A stretch of 64,000 nucleotides of DNA. It comes from Rhyacophila brunnea (lineage: Eukaryota; Arthropoda; Insecta; Trichoptera; Rhyacophilidae). Where the stretch lies: contig JAGYXB010001856.1 of the NCBI GenBank assembly GCA_022495005.1, positions 62,001 through 126,000 on the forward strand, in the 5' to 3' direction. The notes beneath the pieces were generated by a model that saw nothing but the letters and a program-made list of their open reading frames with translations, was not told the origin of the DNA and ran no database searches. Made by a program: the position numbers and the translations under genes. Below are positions 24,069 to 35,424 of the stretch, piece by piece (the first letter of the stretch is position 1; each line of letters begins with the position of its first letter).

Positions 24069-24852
24069 CAGTGACGTCCTTAGGCAAAGTGCCGCCCGTG
24101 ACCAGACTTAGAATGCCCTTTCATTTTTTGTCTCAAATTGTATGCAAATTAATTAGGTAGGTACGTAGGTACTGATCTACTTTATTCGGTAAAAAATTAT
24201 TTTCGTCTATCTTAAACAAACAAACCCAACAAAAATCTTCAAAAACGTGAAATACACATCATTTAGATTCTGGAGCATTTCCACGAAACCTCCTCTCAAA
24301 CAACGGTATTTTAGGTATGTAGAGGGACCATTGTGAAAATCTTGCCTGTGCGATAAACTGTCATTGGCTTTTACAAAACAAATATACATAACTCGAGAGG
24401 ATTATTAAATTTATGCTTCCAATATTTTTAAATTAAGATGTCAGCACTTTATGACAGGGCTCGAAATGGACCGGAACGCACCGGAGCGCCGTTCCGGTTC
24501 ATAAAATCCACAAAATTATCGCTCCGTCTCGTGAAAATATTAATTTGACTATCTGAGCTAGATATTTCATATAATAAAACATAACAGACTTATTTTTATA
24601 AATCACATTTACAATTAATGTAGTATAGTATAATATAGTTGATATTTTCGTAAAATTATCGAGTGCTCCGGTTCGTAAAATTTTCCATTTCGAGCGCTGC
24701 TTTATGACAAAGCGACGACATCGCCTGCTTCATAGAAAACGACCACCGCTCAATGTTGTAGTATTCGTATTTGTTCCTCCATTTGTCGTGCCCTTTATAA
24801 TGTGCCGCCCCTAAACAACGCATGAGCTATCTACCCTCGCGGGACGTCACTG
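24069..24852. mobile_element. hAT-type MITE (outer element)
   Basis: CAGTGACGTCC at 24069 and its inverted repeat ending at 24852 are flanked by 8-bp repeats ATTGCAGG (24061-24068) and ATTACAGG (24853-24860), which differ at one base. CAG termini with 8-bp TSDs are the hAT hallmark. No transposase is encoded. A second hAT-like MITE sits inside, so this one is older. Confidence 0.8.
24455..24699. mobile_element. hAT-type MITE nested in another hAT MITE
   Basis: 245 bp with inverted ends CAGGGCTCGAAATGGA and CAGCGCTCGAAATGGA, flanked by a perfect 8-bp TSD CTTTATGA (24447-24454 and 24700-24707). Sub-terminal GGAGCG/CGCTCC words repeat inside. A relative with the same ends is at 27858-28829. Confidence 0.9.
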
Positions 24853-24860
24853 ATTACAGG

Positions 24861-25831
24861 AGACCAACTCGATTGCTTAAAGTCAGACAACGTTATCTAC
24901 AAAAAAGTGTTTTTTTTTTTTGAGATATCGTTATTTTACATTTACGGCTACATGATAGTCAAACAACGTTATGTCAATTTTTTCTAATTTCTTATTAAAT
25001 CGTCAGTAAAGTTTAACGCTAACTACATAAGTAACCCTTGTTTTCATATTTTTTTAAAACTATCCCTATAAATTTTAACATCATCATAAGCAAGATAAAT
25101 GTACAATACACAATAAATTATAAAATATTAACATTAGGTTTTAAATAAACATTTCCCTTGTTGAGTAACAAGAATCTAAAATAACGATTTTTGGCTATCC
25201 TGTAAAGTTGCACTTTTGTAGATAGTGTTGTTTGACACTAAGCCCTCGAACTTAAAACAAGAATTGGCGTTTTAATATACTTATCTATTACCATTAGATA
25301 ATAGATATTCTACCAAGAATAGTTGTAATCTCGTCACTAAATATTTCTTGCTAACGCACTTTTATGACGAAACACGGACGGTAAACACCTAACCCATTTT
25401 TCTTCTTCAATAATATGATTAGATTAGTGCAATCAATTTTACCAATTTTAATGATACAAGTTACTTGCTCTGTATAAACAGGGTATAAAAAATTACCATC
25501 TTGACATACTGGTGGTTACATTTGCAGACTTTTACTGGATATTAACGATTCATCTAACTCACTGTCAATGCACTGGATCAAGCAAAATTGTTTTTTTTTT
25601 TACTAGATATAGAATTTGCACCTAGATCCACGACAACACTAATCCACCGTAGGGTTCACGTCTACTACAATAATAAATCTTTAAATGAGTTTATATTTGC
25701 ACATACGAAAAAGATTTTAATTTACATAACATATACTACACTATAATATGGTTTACTTCTTGCACGCATGATAATAATTTAAACCAAAATTCGTATGTGG
25801 TGAATAGGTATTTTTAGATTATTAGAGTTAT
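24861..25831. other. AT-rich sequence, no gene seen
   Basis: No convincing frame or known repeat was recognised. Confidence 0.4.
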
Positions 25832-26163
25832 TTAAGAGGGAAGCTTCTACCTACCAGAGGCACCTAGCGGAAAAATACGAAGCTTACAATTTGAGACATT
25901 TTTTTGATAAGTCGAAGATAAACTTACAATTGTAAAAAAAAATCTGAATTTGTTACATACTTTTGTCCACAGTTACGTTATTATTACATTATATTTTATG
26001 GTCATATTTATTATTAAAATTTAGTTTATTAAGTTTTCAGTTTTCCTCGTACCGATTTTTGACTAATTCATAGTTTTATTATTTTTTTATATTAATTTAA
26101 AAAACATAGATTTTTATAAAAATATAAATGTGTATAACTCGAAATCCTTTTTATTTAACTAGG
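25832..26163. mobile_element. Half copy (one arm) of the 42-kb foldback element
   Basis: From a decayed TTAAGAGGGAAGC end the sequence follows one arm of the 42165-43017 palindrome (ACCTAGCGGAAAAATACGAAGC; ATTATATTTTATGG; ATGTGTATAACT; GAAATCCTTTTTATTTA). It stops at the point where that element's centre begins. The second arm is absent. Confidence 0.8.
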
Positions 26164-27857
26164 AGAGGCTGAAATGCTAATTTCAGTGTCTCAAAATGTA
26201 TACCTTTCATTGTATTCTACAATAAAATGCGTAAATAACAGCTGCGTATTCTTCAAATGACTCGAATATATAATTATCATGTTCATCAACGATCTTCGCT
26301 AACTGGGGGAAATGTTCCTCCGAAATTTCTTTTTGAAGAAGAAGTGTTGTAATAAGAAGTGTATATTCTGACATTTTTTATGCCTAATAAATAAAAAAGT
26401 TATATAAAAATAAAAGGATTTATTTTGTAAAATTTGGATTCAGTCAAAAGGCCGCACTTGAGACTACACCTAATTGGGATATTAGTTGCAAGATCAGTTT
26501 TTTCTCTTGTTATGCACCTATTTTATTACAAGTAGTGTTATCATTTTGATAGTATACCAGCTGATTTTGATAGTATATGTAGGTTAAAATTGTAGATAGT
26601 AAAGTTGTAAAGTTAATAACCTTCATTCATATTGATATATTATTTCATCAATCTCAAAAAATGATTTCATGGAAATCAGACTGTGTTTCAGGTCATTCTA
26701 CTTCGATATTCGTTTTACAAATAGTTAATAGTATGTTTTTCAATAATAAATTGCATCGTCGAACCACAAAATGTTCTCTGGCGATATTATCTACTTGAAA
26801 AAGTTAAGAAAAAACAGTTTCCACTTCATACTTGTCTAACTACATGAATATATATAATTTTATTTTGTCAATATATTTACTGACATAAAACAGTGATGAC
26901 AAATACCCAAATTTACGAGGAAATATCATGTAATTTATAAAAAATAAGGTTTTAAAAAATTCCGGAGCGGGTTTTGTTTGGACATGTCGGAATAAAAGTT
27001 TATGAAGTTAACTGACTTTGTAGCTAGTACGCTCGAGTAATGAATCTGAGGAAGTTAATTTGCATTTCATTCTGTATCGGTTTAATTAATTACAAGCGGT
27101 ATATTCTTGAAAGTAATGATTGACATTATCGCGTTCTATTTTGACTGGCGAATTAATTTCGTTTCACTTAAATACCGATGCAAAAATACATAAGCATTCA
27201 TTAACTATATTCGATTAACTATTATTTATTCGTTTACTGGCTATGATTGATTATATTGAATTGCTGTTTTCAGAATACGTGATTGAATTACCCAGTGTAC
27301 ATTACATTTCATTAATTCATTCAATTTAACATAACACGTTTAAGCAAAAGTACTTTGTCTAGTATCAGTGAATAGTGCAAAATTTCACACACGTTTTTAC
27401 AGCAAGTGGATACTACTTTCTTTAACAGTCTACTCCGGGTAAGTACCTATCTAATTGGCAAAAAATTGCGAAAGTAAAATTAGCAAGGTATTGATAGATG
27501 TCAAAGTGAACTTGCATAATATTAATTAAAAATAAGTATACATAAAATATTATTATTATTTTGATGACTATGCCTATGTATAATGGAAATAAGATTCAAC
27601 CACATAATTTATTGAGTGTAGTGCCACCGTTGATAGACTTACGAAACATGTAATTAAATATATTTTACAGAACAGTGTTTTGATTACGAAATCAACACGT
27701 ACTTACATATCTAAAAACATAAAAAAGATGTTATTTTCAATTTCAAGATAAACTTAGGTTTCAAATAAAACAGCTGCTGTATGTCATTGAGTGTTGTAGG
27801 TTGTATTTTACTCATAATAAATAACAAAATAACACATGAACGTAATTATTTGATGGC
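26164..27857. other. AT-rich sequence; possible noncoding first exon near 27367-27438
   Basis: Mostly featureless. At 27363-27368 an initiator-like ATCAGT is followed 70 bp later by a strong donor CCGG/GTAAGTAC (exon end 27438). No ATG-led frame uses it, and no DPE or TATA was found, so a first-exon reading is weak. Confidence 0.25.
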
Positions 27858-28829
27858 CAGCGCTCGAAATGGACCGGTTTGTCAAATTCTCAATACTTCC
27901 GCTCGGTCTCGTAGAAAAATTGTTAAAAACGTCCCGTTCATGAACTATCAGAAAATGATTACATTAATTTACTGTAAATATAAATGTTCTTAAAGTTTAA
28001 TTCGAAACTTGACGAAAATTATTTATCGTAAACCCCTATTTATACAAACAATTAATAAGACTTATTTTGCTTCAAATATTTTTAGATGGTTTTAGCTTCT
28101 ATTAATACTTTGGACGCGGAAGACGCACACGGTGCGTAATGACCAGGCGGCCGATCGATGTAATTAACGTGCATTTTAAAGGGGGCAATTAAAATCTCAT
28201 TATCTATTCAGCAGCGAAAGCGTTAAGGCTATACTTCAGCTGGGGCACGGTCTAAAACGATCGTGACTACGCGACGCTTAGATTGTGCAAACGAAGCGTG
28301 CACAACAAAACATAATTTGTCATAAAAATTCAACATGCGTCCATTTAATGTTATGTTTATTGTTCTATTAGTAATAATAATAATATATTCATTGACATAT
28401 TTTCTTTTTCAAGTAAATGGGTAACGGTTTTTAGCCATCTTTACACGATTTGAGAATTAATTCCCCCGACGCCATCACAAAACAAATTGACTTGTTCACA
28501 GCTCGACTTTCGCTCTCCGATTGCCAGCGAGTCCGAAATTTCGTCGCACCTATAGTTGAAAATTATTTGCCGTTTCACTGAAGTATGCTCTTAAACTTCG
28601 GCTCTTCAGCGAACGGACTTGAAAGGTGTTTTTTCCTTAAAGCCTATTATATTAACGCGTGTTAACAAAGGTGTTAACCATTTTTGTAATATACTTAGCA
28701 GATAATGACTTTTATTGCATTAATTGTGCTTCCAAAGTAGAGATATAACTAAATAATCAGGCACACTTTAATTATTGTCGTAAAATTATCGAGCGCTCCG
28801 GTTTGTAATATTTTTTATTTCGAGCGCTG
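27858..28829. mobile_element. hAT-type MITE carrying a nested TTAA MITE
   Basis: The left end CAGCGCTCGAAATGGACCGG and the inverted right end (…ATTTCGAGCGCTG) are those of the 24455-24699 element. About 370 bp of its length is the TTAA MITE at 28223-28594. The flanks share GATGGC but do not form a clean 8-bp TSD, so one flank may be mutated. Confidence 0.65.
28223..28594. mobile_element. TTAA-flanked MITE, long variant
   Basis: TTAA at both edges and ends TAAGGCTATACTTCAG and TAAGAGCATACTTCAG (inverted). It matches the 5721-5935 copy at both ends but keeps an extra internal block of about 150 bp (about 28395-28560). It lies within the hAT-like MITE of 27858-28829, so it inserted later. Confidence 0.8.
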
Positions 28830-30207
28830 AAAGATGGCTAAGTACCATTTACTCATTCGTTTCATTTTTACCATAGCGGTATCACGAATAATGATTTAAA
28901 AAACTAGAATAATTTATTGGGGCCGAATACTTTCATTTGTTTTGTAATATTATGCAATAAACACAAATATAACCTTCAAAAAATACCTTGCACGATTTTA
29001 TATGTGATTTTAGATATACTTCATTGAAGCCTTCTATAATCTATACTATACATACAACACAGTATTATAAACAGATCGTTATGCAGCAAATTCCACAACG
29101 TCTTTAACTAAAAGTAAACGTGCCTAAAATGTTAATTTTATTGTTATACGGATAGCTATATAGTACAGTTTCAAAACAACAGAAAAATGGGTTTGGCAAC
29201 TTGCATTTTGAATGAACTTTTATCATTCATACAACGTATAGTATCTTACTATTTTCCTATAAAACAATAGAAACGTTGGCCCAACAACTGTGACCTGTTG
29301 GTATGTACTTGTTAAGAGCGTGCTCATTAATAAGTTAGTATCTGTAAGCTATTTTTTTTTCTTCAGAAGTGAGTTGTTTTGTGAAATGCGTATGAAGCCG
29401 TTTGTCGCCATTCGCTAAATGGTGTTTATTTGTCTCTCTGAGAAATCGTTTTTGGTTCTCATGCAGTTTCAGCATAGTTTATTGTTATGTCGTCCTGTAT
29501 GCGTAGAATTAATATTGCTCTGGGAAATATCAACGCAACAGTATGCATTTTTACTCTTGATTGGAATAATCTTTATTTGCATTTGATTAAAGAGCTGTAA
29601 ATAATTTTGATGGTGTTATTATCACCTTAATTAAATATGTGTAAAAATTCTGACAGTTATTTTTAAATTTTATCGATGTAATTGTAATAATATCTAAGCA
29701 ATGGTCAAATGGAGACTGTCCCCGAAAAAAAGAGTTGGCAAATCTCACGATATAACACAATATTAAAGATTTACTTAAATAGAACATAATATTTTCTATC
29801 GTTTCCTTATTTTAAGTTAATGTTTTTTTATCATTAAAAATGTCTAAAATGACTAAAATAATCACACATTTTAATGTTATAGGCACCTACTAGTTTGAGA
29901 GATAACTACATACCAGCTATGTAAGAGCAGATTGTTGATTGAATAATGATATCAAAGTTTTAAACTTAAAAACTAAATAGGTACTACCACGATTGTCTAC
30001 CACCATAAAATAATAATTGTCTATGGCGATTATTGAGGTATCGTTTTTTTATCCTTTGAATAGTACTTAATTTAATAATATAAAGCATTTTATAATATTA
30101 TTATAAAAATGAAACGATTAATAAAACGACTCGTGCATTACATATTATAATAATAATATTATAATTAGATATTATATACAATCATAAGTGGATCTGTGAG
30201 CCTATTT
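28830..30207. other. AT-rich sequence, nothing recognised
   Basis: No gene-like frame or repeat with a partner was found. Confidence 0.4.
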
Positions 30208-30467
30208 TATACACAAGGCGGCTATCGACGACTTAAGTGATAAATATTATCACTTTATCATATTTATGTATTGATGTACATATTATAATTGTTACAATAA
30301 ATTAGCCATCTAAACTGTCTAAACTGTACTCGCTCTAAAAGTTATCACAGCCAAGAGAGGGGCCAACATAGCACTTTTTGACAGTTTCGACACTTAACTT
30401 ATTGTAACAATTAACAACCTCAATACATAAATATGATAAACTATCATCGATAGCCGCCTTGTGTATG
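30208..30467. mobile_element. Foldback MITE, copy 1
   Basis: Inverted ends TACACAAGGCGGCTATCGA (left) and the matching TCGATAGCCGCCTTGTGTA (right) enclose further inverted blocks (ATGATAAA/TTTATCAT-type, AATTGTTACAATAA). Copies at 30807-31053 and, partially, 62965-63112 define the family. Possible TA target. Confidence 0.8.
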
Positions 30468-30518
30468 GAGTAGCTTCGCTGGGTTGCCTTACCAAGAGGT
30501 TTCTTAACAGATTTTCGT

Positions 30519-30648
30519 TTTACGAGAAATGGATGTTTGTCACGTCTCTGGGTCAAAAAAACAACATGTGAATTTTACAGATCTGAGATTCGAATCCGAG
30601 ACCTACGACTTTGTAAGCCGATACGTTACCGCTCGGCCATCGCAGGCG
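30519..30648 (-). mobile_element. SINE fragment (tRNA-like head and part of body)
   Basis: On minus: GCGATGGCCGAGCGGTAACG (A-box region), GGATTCGAATC (B box), then a body ending in ACATCCATTTCTCGTAAAA, as in the SINEs at 13 and 14.3 kb. The 3' tail is missing. Confidence 0.7.
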
Positions 30649-30806
30649 CATAAAATAATATCTATTATGAATATTATGATTATTTTTTATGAAATCAGTT
30701 TCTACGTGTATATAAAACTTTGATTTGATTGAAGCATTGATGGAATGTAACACAGTATCAATATAAATTTTAGATTCAATAATTATCGTTATCAGCACAT
30801 CTATTC

Positions 30807-31053
30807 TATACACAAGGCTGCTATCAGCGGCTATCGAGGGTAGTTTATCATATGTATGTATTGAGGAGGTTAATTGTTACAATAAGTTAACCGTCTGTAC
30901 TGTCAAAAAATGCTATGTTTTAACAGCACATCTCTTCTCTGTGTTAACTTTTAGCTAGATAGACAGTTTAGATGGATAACTTATTGTAACAATTATAATA
31001 CCTCAATACATACATGTGATAAACTACCTTCGATAGCCGCCGATAGTCGCCGT
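30807..31053. mobile_element. Foldback MITE, copy 2
   Basis: Same family as 30208-30467, 340 bp away in the same orientation: TACACAAGGCTGCTATC start, GTTACAATAAGTTAACCGTC core and an inverted right end with CGATAGCCGCCGATAGTCGCC. A small duplication of the TATCAGCGGCTATCG-type end is visible. Confidence 0.75.
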
Positions 31054-31892
31054 TACCATCCTTAGTATACCTACTTTTTCTTTCGATATGATTTCTTTAG
31101 GTAGCGTACGTCATATTTTCTCAAATATAAAGAAAAAGATTATTTAATTTTAATACCTAATGCCGCACAATTATATGACGTTACATATTTTATTAACGCT
31201 TTTTTTTGATCTCATGACTTGACCTTACAGAATTCACGATGCAAATTTTTTTAGCATCATAAAAATTAGATTGTGCAAAAGAGTGCAAGAGAAAGGTTAC
31301 AGAAAATTCACGAAATCGATGGAAGATTTGACATCATATTTTTTACCAATGATTTTTAATATTAGTTTAAACGTCAAATTTCTTCAATAAACAATTATTA
31401 TCTTTAATCAAATAACGCTTTTCTGATGCGGCTTAATGTTGAATTATATATTTTTGATTTATAAACTAAATCCTATTACAGTATATTTAAAAAAAACCCG
31501 TTGCTTTATAAGAAACACAGCTGCAGGTTGTTTGTAGTATTGCCAACTGCTATAATTATTATGGAAGAATACTTTCGTATTTTACAACTAATAAAATTAA
31601 AATTAAATACTGGTAAAAAATTTAGGCAAGATTTTGTATGTAGCATTTATTTTACTTATATAGGTAAAAAAAAAACAGCACGTTGATTTTAATGGAAACC
31701 TGGTATAATATTCTAGCTTTATTATGAGACGTTTTAAGCTATATTGGCGTGTTCGAAAAACGTTAGATTTAATACCATACACCAGATGCAAATTTTGCAA
31801 GTCAGATGCTTATTCAAAAATGCTAGACCTGGCAAGAAAAACGTCAAGTTTGCATCGCTGGAACTTGTTTCTATTTGATTTTTAAGGAACCG
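31054..31892. other. AT-rich sequence, nothing recognised
   Basis: Opposed short frames of about 60 codons near 31501-31800 are AT-driven and mutually antisense. No function is visible. Confidence 0.35.
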
Positions 31893-31975
31893 ACAGTGGA
31901 TAACAGGTTACAACGCTCGTCCCTTGTCTCATGGTTTCCAGGTTCAAATACAGTGGCAGAGTTATTGACTTATCA
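31893..31975 (+). mobile_element. tRNA-like SINE head remnant
   Basis: GTGGATAACAGGTTACAACG (A-box-like) is followed at tRNA spacing by CCAGGTTCAAATAC (B-box-like). No tail or TSD was found. Confidence 0.4.
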
Positions 31976-32189
31976 ATACACTGTTTACTCAATAATTACG
32001 TTTTCTTGGATGTAACACGTCGATCTAAATGGTTAACAAGTCCTGGAAAATACGTCGACACTGTCAAGCTTCACCTTTTTGAGGATGGTATTGCAAGTAA
32101 TATGGTAATCGTAACAACTTAATAATTGAAGGTTTTGAGTTGAAGATTCTATTAGATGTACAAGTATATTTTTTCTTTATAATTCAAAT

Positions 32190-32350
32190 ATAAAAACAAA
32201 TACAAACAGGCTGGATAGGCGAACTCATAAAATTCGTTATATGTAGGTACATGGCAATGAAGTACTGAGTACTGAAAAGATTGGAAGTCGCTAGGGGAGA
32301 CCTTCATGCAGCAATGGATTGCTGGACCCCAGCTGAGGAGATGATACAAA
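32190..32350 (+). mobile_element. Decayed RTE 3'-end relic
   Basis: It matches the last 110 bp of the RTE copy at 19091-19755: GGCTGGATAGGCGAACTCATAAA; AGATTGGAAGTCG; GGAGACCTTCATGCAGCA-type words; GGATTG...CCCC-GCTGA; GATGAT end. The foldback element at 32351 is inserted at its 3' end. Confidence 0.65.
32343..32350. repeat. 8-bp TSD, left copy
   Basis: GATACAAA, repeated exactly at 32542-32549 on the other side of the hairpin element. Confidence 0.85.
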
Positions 32351-32541
32351 GGTACTGTTCGGTTATACCGGAGGCAGCGGAAAACGCATTTTGAAAATAG
32401 CCGATAAACTGGATTATTTGTTAGGTTAACCCAACCAAACCTAACCTAACCTAACCTAACCTAACCCAACCTAACCGAACCAGTTTATCGGCTATTTTCA
32501 AAATGCGTTTTCCGCTGCCTCCGGTATAACCGAACAGTACC
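32351..32541. mobile_element. Foldback element with TTAGG telomeric loop
   Basis: Two arms of 62 bp (32351-32412 and 32480-32541) are perfect inverted repeats, identical at every base, starting GGTACTGTTCGG. The 67-nt loop holds a 50-bp array of ten 5-mers at 32430-32479: CCCAA, CCAAA, five CCTAA, CCCAA, CCTAA, CCGAA. CCTAA is the complement of TTAGG, the canonical insect telomere repeat; a single TTAGG in the opposite sense is at 32421-32425. Perfect 8-bp TSDs GATACAAA flank it. Perfect arms imply recent origin or correction by gene conversion. An 8-bp TSD suggests a hAT- or P-like transposase, but the ends do not start CAG, so the superfamily is open. Confidence 0.85.
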
Positions 32542-32549
32542 GATACAAA

Positions 32550-33169
32550 TAATAAAAAACGTGAATTTCTATAACATTGTCATAAAACTGAATACCTGTT
32601 TTCGGGAAAAATCGTTACTTTAGTTATAAACGAGAACGTCTGGGTTAATTACATTGCACCATTGTAATAATAATTATTTTGTGAGTAACTGCTTGGGAAA
32701 AAAATAATGGTCCTACAATCCTATGTGGATCTTACCCGCTTTACGAAGAAGTTACTTATTGATTTACGAGATATCTTTGAAATATCTCTTGCGATCCTCC
32801 ATATAACTTTCTCAACCTAGTTAGGTTCACGGTCTTGGTCCAAACATACGAGTACATTATTATTTAAAAAATAATTTTACAGACCCATGATTCGAATTTT
32901 AGACCTATCACTTCATAATTAGCCACGTCAGCACACTTTCATGGTTGGCGCGAAAAAACATGTTTCCATAAAAAATCATGGGTTTAAATTAAAAAAAAAA
33001 AAAAAAATGACAGTTTCTGCAAAAATAATCATAGAATAACGGCTTTTTGGACTTATTTCATATTAATAACTTGTACTTTTGTAGGCACATGCGCCGCACA
33101 CACAGAAAAATGGTATGGGTGGAAACTTCATATCGAAAATATATTTATAATAATTTATTATTGATTTTT
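32550..33169. other. AT-rich sequence with a SINE scrap
   Basis: Positions 32880-32945 on minus keep AATTCGAATCATGG (B-box-like) and GCCAACCATGAAAGTGTGC, a degraded tRNA-like head. An A tract of about 17 lies near 32990-33007. Confidence 0.35.
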
Positions 33170-33430
33170 TTATTGCGGCGGGAGGGGGCGGGGTTAACAA
33201 AATCTGCAGGCGCCGTTGATTTTCGCATTTTCCCCACTGATCCGCGCATTTTCCGGGTACATACCCCATGTCCAGACACTCCGTACTTTGAGTCTAGCTA
33301 TAAACACATGGTCTATATAACAACGGGTGCTCACGTCGTGGTTATCGAATGCGCGTGGCCTAACTTGTTGTGTTGTCCTCACTGCTTTGTCTTTTAAAAG
33401 CAAAAAATGGATGCCCCTTATAATTGTACC
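33170..33430. repeat. GC-richer repeat-like segment
   Basis: Three overlapping frames of 68-120 codons exist on both strands here because stops are rare in GC-richer DNA. None has recognisable content. A CGCATTTTCCGGGTACATACCCCAT block matches, inverted, 1286-1312, so this is dispersed repeat and probably not a gene. Confidence 0.4.
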
Positions 33431-33788
33431 CCGGGAACACAAAATTAATGGGAACTGGCTAACTTGGCTACTCAGTCTGGTATAACAGGCTAGGGACCTC
33501 GAGTGTGAAAAATATGGGACAAACTTAGGATCTGTCAAAGAATATGCCATTTTCAAAAGTTACGTGTGTACCACAATGATATGCATTTTAGTTTGTCACG
33601 TAACGTGCTTTTAATATTTGGGGTCAGTCAACGTGGTTTTTTTTACTTGGGATTTATGGCGGTCAGACCCTGCTTCGGAACTTTGGGCCATGGCGATGGC
33701 CTTTACATTTATATTCATTAATATTCTGTTCTGTGATTGCATCATTTCATGAGTACAATGTGCCGTAGAATACCGAGAGGAGTTTGGG

Positions 33789-34098
33789 CACAGAACAGAT
33801 AATAAATAGAATTCCGATAGTCTATATACCAATACAGTAAATTTTAACGCAGGGTTTTGAATGTGCCAGTGTCCTACGAAAATGAACCACGCATTATAAA
33901 CGTGCAATAGTGTGTGTAATACACCAATATTAAATGAGCGTCAATGCATAAACCGAGAGCATTGTCAGTATTCGACGTATGACGTATTCTTTACACGTGT
34001 TTAAATTTATCGCGTATTCTTCCTTACTCGAGATCGGTTGCCTGCTTCTCCTTACCGGTTAGGTATTTTAGTTCCCATTATTTATGAGTTCCCTGAGT
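33789..34098 (+). repeat. Dispersed ~305-bp repeat, copy A
   Basis: It starts ACAGAACAGATAATAAATAG, passes CACACGTGTTTAA and CTCGAGATCGGTTGCCTGC, and ends GAGTTCCCTG. Copies are at 52133-52424 (plus) and 60188-60499 (minus). It has no terminal inverted repeat, tRNA boxes or coding frame. The 98-codon minus frame across it is repeat sequence. Confidence 0.75.
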
Positions 34099-35424
34099 TT
34101 GAGCCAATCCTCTAAGAAGGCTGTTCGACAGCCTCTTGTGTGCGCACCTGTGTAGGTATTTCAAGCAATGATAAGATGTTAGAGTGCTGCTAATTTGTGA
34201 GAAAGCTACATTGTTTTCGCACGAGTATTTCGCTTTGATTTATTTGCACCTTGCTAATGATGATAGATTGCAACGTAAACGTATAGAGTGATTTAATATT
34301 AGCTCGTAAAAAGATGTAATATGGTCGGTGAACTTTTACTTGTTGCGTATTAGTGAATATCTAATCCGGAGTTTTTTTTTGTTGTTGCAAAGGCCAGGGA
34401 TCAATGTTTTTTGTTCAAATCAATCGCACCGTTAATAATATTACTGGGACTCGAGTGATGTATTAAATCGGATAGTACTCGTTTGATAATGTTATAAAAT
34501 AACAAATAAATTATTTAAAGATGAATGCTGAACCCCATATTCATATATATAAATAATTTCAATAAAATGTAATGATCACTGACCAGATAATATTATTATT
34601 ATCTTTAAAATTTAATTGTAAATGTATTTTTCAAAATATTAATTCAGTGGTAGGCAATCGGTGGCCCGCGAGCCGCACGTGGCCCATAAATAACCTATCA
34701 TACTAGGTAATATAATATAATTATTTTTGTATGAATAAAATGAAACACAAAAGGCATCATCATTAGTATTATTGAAGATTTACAAACAGGCAGTGATGTA
34801 TAAACTGTAACTATTTTGTTTTTACTTACCTAATAATATAAATATATAATAATATACGTAATAATATTTTTTAATTCTTTTTCGTTAATTTATGTTCGTG
34901 CTATATCTCATACTTTAAATATTTCTGTATTTATAAAGATTTAATTAATATAATATATTGATAATTATTTTTTAAACTCGCCATTTTCAGTCCTTAAATA
35001 CGTGTATATAACGGGGTGAATATATTATGTTGATAAATCTAAAAAAAAAAATTCTCGGGGCAGCTATTCGTACGCTTGGCTTTCAAATGTGGTAAATCAG
35101 GAATGTTTTTAAATGTTAGTTTGTTGAGAATTTAAAAACATTTTACTAAAAATTAAAAACATATAATCTAATTTCCTACTATAATCTAACATATTGACGC
35201 CATACACGGAAATTAAAACTGAAAATTGAATGCGGTTTCGTGAAGTCGTGAAGGGTTCTTGATCCCTGGAAGGAAATTATAGATATGAGCAATGGATGAT
35301 ATAGATTTTCATTCACTTTGTAGTGAATCTATGCATAACTCTTATATGAGTAGGTATACGACTAGCAGAAACACCTGTGGACACGTGCATTTCTTTTAGT
35401 TCTATAGAGATAATATACCTACAT
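34099..35424. other. AT-rich sequence; one hAT-like end at 34645
   Basis: CAGTGGTAGGCAATCGGTGGCCCGCG at 34645 has the look of a hAT terminus (CAGTGG…GGCCCGCG). No matching inverted end was found downstream, so only this end is proposed. Nothing else was recognised. Confidence 0.35.

Noticed and set aside
27781..27993. 70-codon frame starting MSLSVVGC
   Set aside because: It runs into the hAT-like MITE that starts at 27858, so its coding content is transposon sequence.
30208..31053. CRISPR-like or regularly spaced repeats
   Set aside because: Only two long, diverged foldback units; no short identical repeats with unique spacers.
32430..32479. True chromosome end (telomere)
   Set aside because: Only ten short units, enclosed between inverted arms and TSDs, with unrelated sequence on both sides.
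33047..33556. Antisense frames of 116 and 120 codons
   Set aside because: They overlap a GC-richer dispersed repeat and each other; no protein features.
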